A DNA stretch of 64,000 nt from Riptortus pedestris (taxonomy: Eukaryota; Arthropoda; Insecta; Hemiptera; Alydidae), in assembly GCA_019009955.1 (NCBI GenBank), contig CM032229.1:81774501-81838500 (forward strand), in the 5' to 3' direction. Of this stretch, positions 11,985 through 22,126 are shown one piece after another (within the stretch, counting starts at the first letter, position 1; every line of letters begins with the position of its first letter). The position numbers and the translations under genes are program-made. Below the pieces are notes generated by a model. The model saw only the letters and a list, made by a program, of their open reading frames with translations. It searched no databases and was not told where the DNA came from.

Positions 11985-12108
11985 ATTGTTGTCTACAGTT
12001 CAATCTGCCTTCTGCATGTCATCTTCAAGAGGAACAGGATACATGTGGCGGGAGGTTGGCTAGCAGGAGTTTTCTTGAATATATCTAAAGTGTGGAAACT
12101 CACGATCA
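11985..12108 (+). repeat. Dispersed repeat, copy 2 (partner at 7622-7740)
   Basis: About 120 bp similar to 7622-7740. The two copies lie on either side of the long-TIR element in the same orientation. Confidence 0.7.
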
Positions 12109-12699
12109 AACAGTCTGATAATTTGAACGCATTTATGAAGCATAAGACTTGATGTAGCAAAAGAAATAGGGGAAGGCAAGCGACTGATATTGCTTTATGA
12201 CAGACCACTGCCGTGCATGGGGTGTATCTCCGGGATCAGGTGCCGAACACCCCATGGAAGTGTAATGACGAAGTGAGTAAATCTGACAAGGTATTAGAGA
12301 TAGGTGTATATAATCCAGCGAGAGCCCTGAGACTGACTATACCCCGGCCCCTCCCTACTGGTCCCCATACCCCAGTCCATCACTGTCCCCAGGACCCCAC
12401 GGGTCCGGCTAAAGCCCACCCCTCCCCAGGCCACCTGGGATTATGTGGCTTTCTAGATGCTAAATTGCCTTCCTCTTTCCTCTTCTACTGAGCCAAGCTC
12501 AAGGCAAAAATATATCACTAATTTGAAAGATGGCCCGCCATTAGATGCATCAATGGGGTTAAAAGAGACTCATTTCGGACTATTATAAATTGTCTAGGAA
12601 TTTATTCAATAAAGTGCAATACCACATATAACACCGCACATATTAAGACATTTAAATGCTTAAAATTCAAAAACCGTGGCTTTTTTGCATATTTCCCTT

Positions 12700-12885
12700 A
12701 AGGGGATAATGTGGTTTATTATATAACAGAATCGTTTATGTAACATGAGTAGAAGGGATTTCGCGGTTAATATTAAGAGGAAAATAATAAATGTAATTAT
12801 CAATATTTATAGTACATTTAATTTGCATTAAGACTGGTTCTATACACTTTTCGACACTACGTATAATAACGGAGATATTAAAATT
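12700..12885 (-). mobile_element. HINE body fragment, subfamily III
   Basis: On the minus strand it shows 'aatatctccgttatta', 'attaaatgtactataaat' and 'tacttctactcatgttacat', as in the subfamily III body. It ends where a plus-strand copy begins (12890), a head-to-head junction. Confidence 0.6.
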
Positions 12886-13243
12886 TCATTTTTATCATGA
12901 CGCGATTTTCGAAAAATTTCTTCAAATGTCCATCGTCCAGGAATACCCAATGACCCTACACAGGAGATTCCGAAAATGAGGTCCGTTCAAAATTTTATAT
13001 ATTTATTCTTAAGGCATTAGAGGACGCTATTTTTGTTTGATCGTTTCCAAACTCGATATTTAATCGTTTTATGTAAAATAAAAGATCAAGTTCGTTAATG
13101 GCTGAAATCAGACCAGTGAGAGAGCGGGTTTAATGGGGGGAATTTCGAAAATTCGAAATATCTCCGTTACTTATACATCGGATCGAAAAAGTAACCAGTA
13201 AGGATAAAACCAGTCTGGTTGGAAATTAAATGTCCTTAACATA

Positions 13244-13248
<5 letters not shown>

Positions 13249-13274
<26 letters not shown>

Positions 13275-13275
13275 C

Positions 13276-13313
<38 letters not shown>
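13249..13313. repeat. (AT)n microsatellite
   Basis: Interrupted TA run with single TCT and AAA breaks, immediately left of the insert. Confidence 0.9.
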
Positions 13314-13314
<1 letters not shown>

Positions 13315-13560
13315 CCACTTCTACACACAGGAAATGCACAGGAAACCAGGAAACGGGAAATATGACAATATGGAGGACAGTGAAGTCTTACATAAAAAAT
13401 TAATTTTATTATTAACAAATCCACAGAAACGATGGGTATTGACCCTAAACACTGGGAAGGGTAATTGGCAAAATATTGTGCAAAGTAAAGCCTTGCCAAA
13501 AAAATACCATCACCATCCAGCCTCAAATGAATTCCCAGGCGAAGCCGGGTATCTGAGCTA
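13314..13560 (+). mobile_element. Insert with a Helitron-like 3' terminus
   Basis: The right edge reads CCCAGGCGAAGCCGGG, then TATCTGAGCTAG and T. A GC hairpin about 12 nt before a CTAG-T terminus is the canonical Helitron 3' end. The left edge is uncertain: TC at 13314 or at 13273 would both fit a Helitron 5' start. CCAC-T/A-TCTAC occurs at both edges (13315 and 13614), which could instead be a target duplication of a retroelement. Open frames here carry no recognisable domain. Confidence 0.4.

Positions 13561-13561
<1 letters not shown>

Positions 13562-13612
<51 letters not shown>
13562..13612. repeat. (AT)n microsatellite
   Basis: A pure TA run of about 50 bp directly following CTAG of the Helitron-like end. 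Confidence 0.95.
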
Positions 13613-13614
<2 letters not shown>

Positions 13615-13830
13615 ACATCTACTCATTTTACATAAACATAAACAATACTATATTAAATAACAAACCACATTACTCAAAGTTTAAATAACAAATATTGTTT
13701 TCAAGAGACCTGTATTATATGAGATAAATGCAAATATGTTCTCGACCCCGTCCCCCCATCTTTATTTCTGGGACTACTAAAACTTGATTGATTGACATAA
13801 AAATTATTCTGCTTCATAATAAATTACGGT

Positions 13831-14760
13831 TGTTTTATATTTTCAACATTTCAAATTTCTGAATGAAAATAAATGGCTGTGTGACGTCGCCTCGTTGTTG
13901 AGCTCATCAAATCAGTAAATAAAATTAAATCATATTAGCAATGTTGAGTATAAAATTCCTATAAATTCTGTCGTGATTCTGTAACCTACTTATTAGGACA
14001 TATAGAATTAATTTATTGTTGAATACGTCAGAAGAGATGTTACTAAGATGAACAGAAATAAATAAAATTAAAGAAAAACAAGAGAAGAAGATGTTCATTT
14101 TCAGATTTTAATAATTGAATATAGGAAAAAAACTACTGACGTAGAGGGCAAAAAATGGATTTGTAAAGGTCTGAAGAAAGATTACAACAAATGTACACCA
14201 AATATAAATGAAAAAAGGTTACTCGCTTGACCATTTTCCAATGTAATTTGTTTACTGAAAAGCAAAACATGTTTTCAAAAGAAAAACAATGGATTCTGTG
14301 CATGTCCTATCAGAACTGGAAATTAACTCTCAGGTTAAGCATAAAAAAGTCCTTTAATTTTACCTAAAATCGAGAGTTTTACTCTGCCATTTTTTGAGTT
14401 GTGAGTTCGCTTTTTACTCATTCCATTTCAGGGCCATACATCTAAAAAACTATAGGGATCGTGTTGCAATAAAGTAGTTAACAATACCCTTGTAATTGTA
14501 AGCACTGTGAGAAAAGACACTAGCTAGCCCCTAAAAAATTATTGAACCAGCTGTTTTTATACACAGCATTGTCGTGCTGAGCTATCTGTGTTTCGACACA
14601 GTATTATTTCCATGTTGAATTCAAAGACAGATTTGGAGGAAATTACGATTTGGTTCAGTACAGTTAGTGACAATTTTTCATCTACATCGAGGAAAAAGAT
14701 GTTCCGGTTGTAGCCCCCCCCCCACTCCTATCCGCGTTAGTGTATGAGAGTTATAATTAA
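13831..14760. other. No gene recognised
   Basis: AT-rich sequence without long frames. The C-run near 14715-14726 resembles the 'aaacccccattcctactc' block of subfamily II HINEs but has no surrounding match. Confidence 0.3.
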
Positions 14761-15876
14761 TTAGCGGATTTCCTTTAGAAGAAGTCAGCTATTGAGTTTG
14801 TACTCATGATGGAATTTTCTGAAAATTTCGTCAAATGACCATCGATCGATAGATAGATATAGAGATAAATAGATAGATAGATATATTGGCCTGTTGGCTA
14901 GAGCGCTAGTGGTCGCAATTTTTGTAGGCTCGTTAACTCGATATTTTAACGTTGTATGAAAAAATGAAGATCAAGTTCGATAACGGCTAAATTTCGACCA
15001 GTGGGAGGAGGGGGGATTTCGAAAATTCTTAATGTCTTTTTTATTTTACGTAGGGTCAAAAAAATGTATAAAACCAATCTTATTGCAAATTCAATGTTCT
15101 TTAACTGTTTCTATGAACGTTTTTTCCCTATCTTAATTATTAACAGAAACAGTTGCATCTTTTAATTTTCGGGCATCAGTAAACCACCTTAGTTTTATGT
15201 AAAAGTAAAGATCTTGTTCGCTAACTGCTGAAATCCGACCAGTGGGAAGGTGTGAGTTTAGAGAGGGGGAATTTCGAAAATTCTTAATATCTCAGTTATT
15301 ATGCGTCAGATCAAATATTTATATAGAATCTATCTTCTTTATAATGTAATTTTCTATAAATGTTGTTATGTATATATTTTCTGTGTATATTGAGCATTAA
15401 CCGAGATATCTCTATATTATAGTTTTCGGTACACTCCTACACATGTCATATTAACAAAGTCCGTCACGCAGGGGCTGCGTAAACTAAGCAGATTTTCCAC
15501 GTGAAGTTATACAATAGAGAAATCCCCATACGAGAGCCCAACAGTTACGGCCGAACTAGCTTTTGGCGGGAAACTCATTCGTCCGTTACACTTAATAAAA
15601 ATGCAAATATCTCGGTTAATATTAAAGATAGGGAATAAATGTATGAACAATATTTATAGTAAATTTAATTTTCAATAAGATTGATTCTATACAGTTTTTT
15701 GATCCGAGTATGGTAACGGAGATATTTCGAATTTCCGAAAATCCAACCTCTAAACCCCCCTCCCACTGGTCCGATTTCAGCCATTAACGAACTTGATCTG
15801 TCTTTTAGCATAAAACGTTTAAATATCGAGTTTCGTAATGATCAAACAAAAATTGCGATCGCTAGAGCGTTAACAG

Positions 15877-15920
<44 letters not shown>

Positions 15921-16182
15921 GAACGGACCTCATTTTCGTCATCTCCTGGGTAGGATCGATGGACATTTGAAGAAATGTTTCGAAAATCACGTCATGAGTA
16001 CGACCTCAATAGCTGATTTCCTTTAAGGGAAATCGGCTAAAAAGCTGTTATATAATGAAGCAATTTATTTGAAGCCTAAATACCAAAAATTGATCTCATT
16101 GAACTTTTACGTTTTGAGATAAATGCAAATACGTGACGAACTTGGGAAATCTGCTTAGTTAACGCAGCCCTGCGTGACGGAC
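14761..16182 (+). mobile_element. Outer HINE, subfamily II, interrupted by a complete inverted HINE
   Basis: It starts TTAGCGGATTTCC with a degraded palindrome and ends GGGAAATCTGCTTAGTTAAC, 'gcagccctgcgtgacggac'. A GATA-rich run (14847-14885) replaces the usual (AT)n. The body shows two successive 'gaccagtgggag' modules (about 14995-15110 and 15235-15380), so an internal segment is duplicated. At 15458 the body is cut inside CATATTAACAA by the inner HINE and resumes at 16041 with AAGCTGTTATATAATGAAG, as in the uninterrupted copy at 19791-20473. Confidence 0.75.
15459..16040 (-). mobile_element. Complete HINE, subfamily I, nested in another HINE
   Basis: On the plus strand it starts GTCCGTCACGCAGGGGCTGC with AAACTAAGCAGATTTTCC after it, and ends GATTTCCTTTAAGGGAAATC then GGCTAA. 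The (AT)n core is at 15881-15915. All modules are present: 5' palindrome, arm, microsatellite, G-rich tract, body with 'ccgccaaaagctag', sub-terminal repeat and 3' hairpin. Total length is 582 bp. Because the host sequence is known from other copies, the insertion boundaries are defined to within a few T/A bases. Confidence 0.8.
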
Positions 16183-17174
16183 TTTTTTAAATTTTGATAT
16201 TTAAATTAGAATTTCATGTGAGGAATATACGAATTACTTCAATCCAATAAACACGAGTAACATCTGTAAGGGAGAAAATAATGACGAGTAATTTAGATAA
16301 AACAACACCCCAACGGGGGGATATTTTACATAAAATAATAATTCAGATACAGGGGAATAACTGCCGAAGCCAGCGGCCCAGAAGTGAAGTATTCAAAAAA
16401 GCTGTTACCCCTTTGAGGGCATTAGCATTGGGTACGTGGGCACCAGCTGACTATGAGTTAATGAATTCATGTCGTCCAACTCTGACGAGCGGTCTGCTAT
16501 TTGTTCAGCGGGGGAAACAGTCATATGACACTGGAGCCCTCAGCACAATAGGGTGCATGCAAAAAAAAAAAATGAAACGTAACACAAACAGGACAAATGT
16601 AAAGGAACGTTCAAACTGGCGGCATAAAATTGAATAAATGAATATTTATTTCGCCAATACAACTCTTGCTTTCAAGCATTTTACATTCTTGGCTTCTAAT
16701 AACACCATTGAAGAACTCTTTGGAATTTTTTTTTTTTTTTTTTACTTCGTTTATCTCTTTTAATGCAGCAATTTAGGATTAATGATCCTAATATAGTACC
16801 GAACATTATTAATTTTACAATGTTTTAAAAATATCTGCAGTCAAATTTAATTGGCATGCTTTTCGGACTAAAATTATAAATTCTCTACCAGGAAAGATAA
16901 TTCTGAGCGAATATCATCTGACTTAATAATATTTTCAACATTAAAGTGATTTATGGAACGTGTAATAATTAATGTACATTGTGTACAATTTTATCTTTTA
17001 ACGATCCAGCAATATCAGGAATGACCTTTCGATAAATAACATACGTCCGGAACCTGGATATACTGAAATGGGGTGCCATTGAGCAGAAACAGATGTGATG
17101 CTAGTAGCTTTGATGAACTATCTATAGGAAAGGCGAAAAGACTTCTTCTATTTCTGTGAGTCAATGTGATTAAA
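16183..17174. other. No recognisable gene; poly(T) near 16727-16743
   Basis: An open frame of 118 codons at 16281-16637 has no motif I recognise and no neighbouring coding signal. I regard it as chance or as decayed repeat sequence. Confidence 0.3.
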
Positions 17175-17770
17175 AGAAAAATACAACAACAATTGTTGCA
17201 ACAAACAGCATTAATGGCAGTAACATAATAGAATAATAGTTGTAACATAAAAATAACAACGACATAGTAGCACTAATATAGCATAAAAATAGATTTAACA
17301 ATATATAAAAATAATAGTGGTAACATATAGCAATAATAGTTGTAACAGAGTAGAATAATATAACATAATAGCTATAACACAACATGAAGGTGGCTTCGAT
17401 AAAGAGTATATAATTTATAACTTTGGTACAATATAAGAATAGCTTTAATGAAATATAACAATAATTGTAATAAAACACAAAAATAGCTGTTGTAACATAA
17501 TAAATATAACAATAAAATAGTAACTTAGGTATAACATAAGAATAGCTTTAATAAGACATAGCAATAATTGTAATAACAATAACAGCTGTAACATAATAAC
17601 ATAACAATAACACAATAACATTCATACAACATGAAAATAGCTTTAAGAAAATATAACAATAATTGTAAAAAAAACACATTACAATAGTTCTAGCATAATA
17701 TAACAACTGCAGTATAATAATAATAATATAGTTCAACAAACAAAAGACAATATATGTACTATAGATATAC
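17175..17770. repeat. Degenerate AT-rich tandem repeat (ATAACAATAATTGTAA-type)
   Basis: Variants of 'atataacaataattgtaata', 'aaaatagctttaa' and 'gttgtaacata' recur in loose alternation across nearly 600 bp. The period is irregular (about 45-60 bp for the larger unit). Lack of stops on the minus strand in places is a composition effect. Confidence 0.65.
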
Positions 17771-18078
17771 AAAATATAAGGCTGGTACCATGCTGTGTAA
17801 ACAAAACAAGGGAGGTTACTATAACCCTAGTCCTAAGTGCAATAGTTATGTGTAATAGTTTTTAAGTATCTTTAGTCTTGGTAAGTAATAATAGAAAAAA
17901 CACCCCATTTTACACTTTAGTTTAATAACAATGTGCAATATTATTAAGGTAGTACCTGTGATTTTACAGCCCTGAAGAAGAGAAAATAAAGATTCTCGAA
18001 ATATCGGCATAAACTAAGATTTTTTCCCCAACATTGACCAAAACTCCAAAAAGAATAACAACACCATATATAAATATA

Positions 18079-18082
<4 letters not shown>

Positions 18083-18131
<49 letters not shown>
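18083..18131. repeat. (AT)n microsatellite
   Basis: A pure TA run of about 48 bp between a CTGAAGA...GAAA motif tail (17972-18001) and the LINE fragment. Confidence 0.95.
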
Positions 18132-18132
<1 letters not shown>

Positions 18133-18360
18133 AAGTAGGCAAGGAAAAGAGGAGGATTTATGAACCTTGCTGTGGGTATTTCAAGGAAAAATACTCAATT
18201 GAAAAATGGAGCGTCAAAGGTTTGTTGATAGGTGCAATATCCTAAAGAACAGCAGAAGCTTTAAAAGAACTGGGATTATCAACAAACGACCTCCAGAATT
18301 TATCTACTGTTGTTATCAAGCATTCGGCGAGAATCATTAACTATCATTTACATAAATAAA
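18132..18360 (+). pseudogene. Reverse transcriptase C-terminal fragment of a LINE
   Basis: Reading from about 18132, the conceptual peptide contains IEKWSVKGLLIGA, one stop, then ALKELGLSTNDLQNL and HSARIINYHLHK. Similar 'W.V.GLLIGARG...L..LGLS..D...I...V...S..I...HL' segments occur in the C-terminal half of arthropod LINE ORF2 proteins and in ORFs encoding only that part. The stop within the fragment and loss of both flanks show it is dead. The assignment is from motif memory and is moderate at best. Confidence 0.4.
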
Positions 18361-18535
18361 GACACCTGGAAAAGCTGCTCTCCTATCCACAACGCCCTTC
18401 AAAATTTAATAGAAATTTCTTGTTTTAAACAAATAATAAAAAAAAGAAATATTTTTTAATATTACCCAGTTAAGACAGAGTTAGGGCTGAGGGGAACCCT
18501 CCAGAAGGAGGGCAGCTTGTTTTGTTTGTTTATTT

Positions 18536-18660
18536 ATATAATTTTGGACGTACCTCATTTTCGTCATCTCCTAGGTAGGATTGATGGACATTTGAGGAAA
18601 TCAAAAATCTTGTCATGAGCACGAACTCAATAGCTGATTTTCCACAAAGGAAATTGCTAA
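18536..18660 (-). mobile_element. HINE 5'-end fragment
   Basis: It carries the terminal module AAATTGCTAA, 'tagctgattttccac', 'tcatgagcacgaactcaa', 'ggtaggattgatggacattt' and 'ctcattttcgtcatctcc'. It stops at 'ataattttg', exactly where the microsatellite of intact copies would start. Confidence 0.7.
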
Positions 18661-19229
18661 AACCTATTTAATTACCTGAATGTATATAATTACGTAAGTG
18701 TTATTTAAAACAGAAGAAAAATAAATCTTTGATGAAAGATAAATTTTAATTGTATTTGCCCATATGAATACACATCGAGCTATTAATTTTCCTAGAAACG
18801 AATCACCTTTTATTCTGTGAACGCCATTTATGTGTTCGTTGGACGGAAAATTGTAGTAGTATCTTTATAGCCATCAAAGACTTATCGTTCGTCTTGGTTT
18901 CGTCTTGGCACTTTCAATCTAAGATAAAATGTTTATTTTATCTGTTTAGCTTTGTTCTTGTTGGAGGCATTCCGAGAAACTCTCAAACTGGGGTTTCCTT
19001 TTAGATTGTTCACAGACTCCTATTCCGTATATGAGTAGCCAAACATTTATGATGAAATGTGAGCAATTAATTTGATATTTCAATCATTTAATTGAGTCTT
19101 TTGCGTGTCTTTAGATTGGAACACGTATGTTGATTGAGAGCGCGGCCGTTTTTGTTTTCTTTATTATCTCTTGGTTTCTTTATTCTCTCTTCGTACAAAT
19201 GTAAATTAAATATATTTTTATTTAATTCT

Positions 19230-19234
<5 letters not shown>
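18661..19234. other. No gene recognised
   Basis: AT-rich, no long frames and no repeat matches within the window. Confidence 0.3.

Positions 19235-19308
<74 letters not shown>
19235..19308. repeat. Compound (CT)n(AT)n microsatellite
   Basis: About 28 bp of CT repeats pass directly into about 46 bp of AT repeats. Confidence 0.95.
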
Positions 19309-19309
<1 letters not shown>

Positions 19310-19790
19310 CCTTAATCCTTGGAACTAATTACCCCCTCCTCAGGTCCCTGATAAGGACCCAACCCCAATTACAGGGGTATGCATAATTTAGAAACACCAA
19401 TCAATAGCGGTTCGTTAAGTTCAACTGTTACCTATTTGGCTCATCATTTCCTGTTACATAATACGTGTGGTACCAATTGGCGTTTATATATATATTAATT
19501 AGTTTAATGAAAACTCTTTAAACAATGACAATTTTCATGTAGGTTAAATACTGTAAATGAAGATTCCCATTGAACCAAATCAAAGAATTTAATTTTCTTG
19601 AAATGGTTTTCTGTTGAAGACGAAAATTGGGTTTCTGTTAAAAAAGGAACTTTGAAGCTCTTGTTGATTTCGACCAGACTAAATTACACTAGTTAATGTA
19701 ATAACTAACGTAGTTAGTACAAATGATAATGAGTTGTAGGAACCTGCCTGGTTCACTATTGTTTCATCTTACTCTAACCTGGTAAATTCA

Positions 19791-19936
19791 TTAGCAGATT
19801 TCCCTTAAGGAAAATCGGCTCTTTAGGTAGCACTAATGACTCGGTTTTGACAAATTTCCTCAAATGTCCATCGATCTAACCTAGGAGATGACGAAAATCA
19901 GGCCCGTTAAAAAAATGTATATCTATCTAGCTATCT

Positions 19937-20000
<64 letters not shown>

Positions 20001-20473
20001 CCGTTAACGCTCTAGCGGTCGCAATTTTTATTTGAACGTTACCAAACTCGATATTTAAACGTTTTATGCAAAACTAAAGATCAAGTTCGTTGACAGCTGA
20101 AATTTGACCAGTGGGAGGGGGTGGGAGTTAGAGGGGGAATTTCGAAAAATCGCAATATCCCCGTTATTATGTGTCGGATCGAAATACTGTATAGAACCAA
20201 TCTAATTGCAAATGTAATATTCTACTCGTATATATGTTGTTATGGATGTTTTTTTACTATGTTGATTATTAACGGAAACATTCGCTTTTTTATGTTATCG
20301 GCCTTGAGTAAACCCCCATTCCTATTCATTTCATATTAACAATAAGCTGTTATATTATGAAAGATTTTATTTGAAGTCTAAATAGCAAATATTGTTCTCA
20401 TTGAACATTTACTTTGTGATATAAATGCAACGTTGGAAATCTGCTTAGTTAACACAGTCCTTGCGTGGCACCC
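19791..20473 (+). mobile_element. Nearly full HINE, subfamily II
   Basis: It starts TTAGCAGATTTCCCTTAAGG with the palindrome; the (AT)n core at about 19941-19993 is preceded by a GATA-type run and followed by ACACACAC. The body has 'gaccagtgggagggg', 'catattaacaataagctgtt' and 'ggaaatctgcttagttaac'. The 3' end is slightly degraded (GTGGCACC for GTGACGGAC). It provides the uninterrupted reference for the nested insertion at 15459. Confidence 0.8.
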
Positions 20474-21532
20474 TTTTTATTTTATGGAAAGCCTGCCCAT
20501 TATTGTGTCGGGGTATAACTTATATAAATGTAATTTTAATTGTTTCACCCACAAAAAATAGGCTCTATAGCATGACTTTTTTGCTAGATCGATGTGTTAC
20601 CAAAATAGAGCACAGACCATTTAAAGTGTACTGAAATTATATAAAAGACTTTATCCGTTTGATGTTAATCAAATATTGGATTATTATTTGTTCAATAAGA
20701 AGCCGATATAGGAGGCCTAGTGAGAAAATAAAAGGATAAAATATATTATAATGGCCGGCGAATGGTGGACGAAATTATCGGAAGATTAACGAGCTGATAT
20801 CTCCAATGGGCGATATAATTTAGTGTTGGGTCCAGAAGCGAGTATATTTCTCAGGTCTCATTCAATTGCATGAAATGCTGAGATATAAACCTAAGGCCAC
20901 TTGGGATTTTATGGGTTTTTTAATGGTGCTAGGGGGCATTAGCGGTGAAAAATGTATCCTTCTGTGGGATTTTAGTGAGACTGCAGTCTCGCCCCCTCCT
21001 TGCTTTGCCCCCCATCTTGCTTGGCCCCTCGCTGCCTTGCTTTGCACCCTCTGTTTTTGGCCCTCGTTTGAAGGGAGCACTGCCCTAGAGGCCTTCGTTA
21101 AAGGCCATAAGTTTCCTTTCTTTTCTTTGAGCAACGGATATCTGCTTGCTTGTAGCCTGGTTACAAATTCTGCACGTGCCGTCACTTGATTGCTCTTTTT
21201 TTTTGAGAACAGGAGTTTCCCCTCGTTGGGGAGGAGAAATACGAGGGCCATTTTCTCACATTTACCTCCATTCCGGATAACGCAGAGTAATATGTTTTTC
21301 AATGAGCGGCGCATGGGAATGAATAATATTATTCGAAACGTAAAGTAGAGATAAGAAAAACGTCCAATGAATAACAAACTTCAATTTAATCCAATAGTGA
21401 ATAATTATTAAAATATGGAGTCACAAGTGTGTTCAACAAAATCCCTGCTTTTTAACGTAACGCATTACTATTGATAATTCTGAAAAATGTATCCACTTAT
21501 GTCCCGTATGTGCTTCCAAACTGATATTTGTT
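20474..21532. other. No recognised gene; locally GC-richer patch 20990-21180
   Basis: Overlapping open frames of 107 (plus) and 171 codons (minus) exist between 20862 and 21377, but neither shows a domain, and the overlap of frames on both strands suggests a composition effect of the GC-richer patch. Confidence 0.35.
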
Positions 21533-21656
21533 TTAGCAGATTTCCCTTAAGGGAAATCAGCTTTTGAGGTCGTACTCATGACGGAATTTTCGAAATTTAT
21601 CTTCAAATGTCCATCGATCCTTCCTAGTAGATGACAAAAATGAGGTCAGTTCAAAA

Positions 21657-21697
<41 letters not shown>

Positions 21698-22126
21698 TGT
21701 TACCGCTTTAGCGGTCGCAATTTTTGTTTGATCGTTACCAAACTCGATATTTAGTCGTTTTATGTAAAAAGAAAGATCAAGTTCGTTAACGGCTGAAATC
21801 GGACCAGTGGGAGGGGGGGGGGTTTAGAGGGAGGATTTCGAAAATAGTTCTGTTACTATACTTCGGATCGAAAAATTGTATAGAATCAATCTTATTGCAA
21901 ATTAAATTTACTATAAATATTGTTTTATACATTTATTCTCTATCTTGAATTTTAACCGAGATATTTGCATTTTATTAAATCAGGGTGGATAACGGATAAG
22001 AGTGAGTTTTCCGCCAAAAGCTATCGGTCGACTGTTTCCTTAACTGTTCGGCTGTCGTGAAATTTCTCTATTATCAAACTTCACGTGGGAAATCTGCTTA
22101 GTTTACGCAGCCCCTGCGTGACGGAC
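21533..22126 (+). mobile_element. Complete HINE, subfamily I
   Basis: This is the best reference copy, 594 bp. The 5' palindrome GATTTCCCTTAAGGGAAATC is perfect and the (AT)n core is at 21659-21694. The internal inverted repeat is ACCGCTTTAGCGGT and the G-rich tract is at 21809-21835. The 3' sub-terminal repeat GGGAAATCTGCTTAG is followed by hairpin ACGCAGCCCCTGCGT and GACGGAC. It is flanked by T on both sides. Confidence 0.85.

Larger units (their letters stand above)
12890..13830 (+). mobile_element. Rearranged HINE, subfamily III, interrupted by (AT)n-flanked insert
   Basis: It starts inside the 5' arm at ATCATGACGCGATTTTCG and runs through 'gaggtccgttcaaaat' and the G-rich body to about 13185. 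It resumes at about 13612 with the subfamily III tail: 'ctactcattttac', 'ctgtattatatgagataaatgcaaatatg' and 'gggactactaaaacttgattg'. There is no microsatellite at the usual place in the 5' arm. Two (AT)n tracts flank the 250-bp insert at 13314-13560. Both family termini are missing. Confidence 0.55.

Noticed and set aside
13275..13616. 113-codon minus-strand frame with poly(YI)
   Set aside because: It is created by (AT)n tracts around a small insert. No domain and no start context.
16281..16637. 118-codon plus-strand frame
   Set aside because: No motif, ends in a low-complexity lysine-rich region caused by poly(A). Probably chance.
17972..18001. Hammerhead-like CTGAAGA...GAAA
   Set aside because: Stem II (GAGAA/TTCTC) is good, but stems I and III cannot be formed in the required places. 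It is kept only as a comparison motif.
20862..21377. 171-codon minus-strand frame
   Set aside because: No recognisable motif, overlaps a plus-strand frame in the same GC-richer patch, and has no neighbouring exon signals that I can defend.
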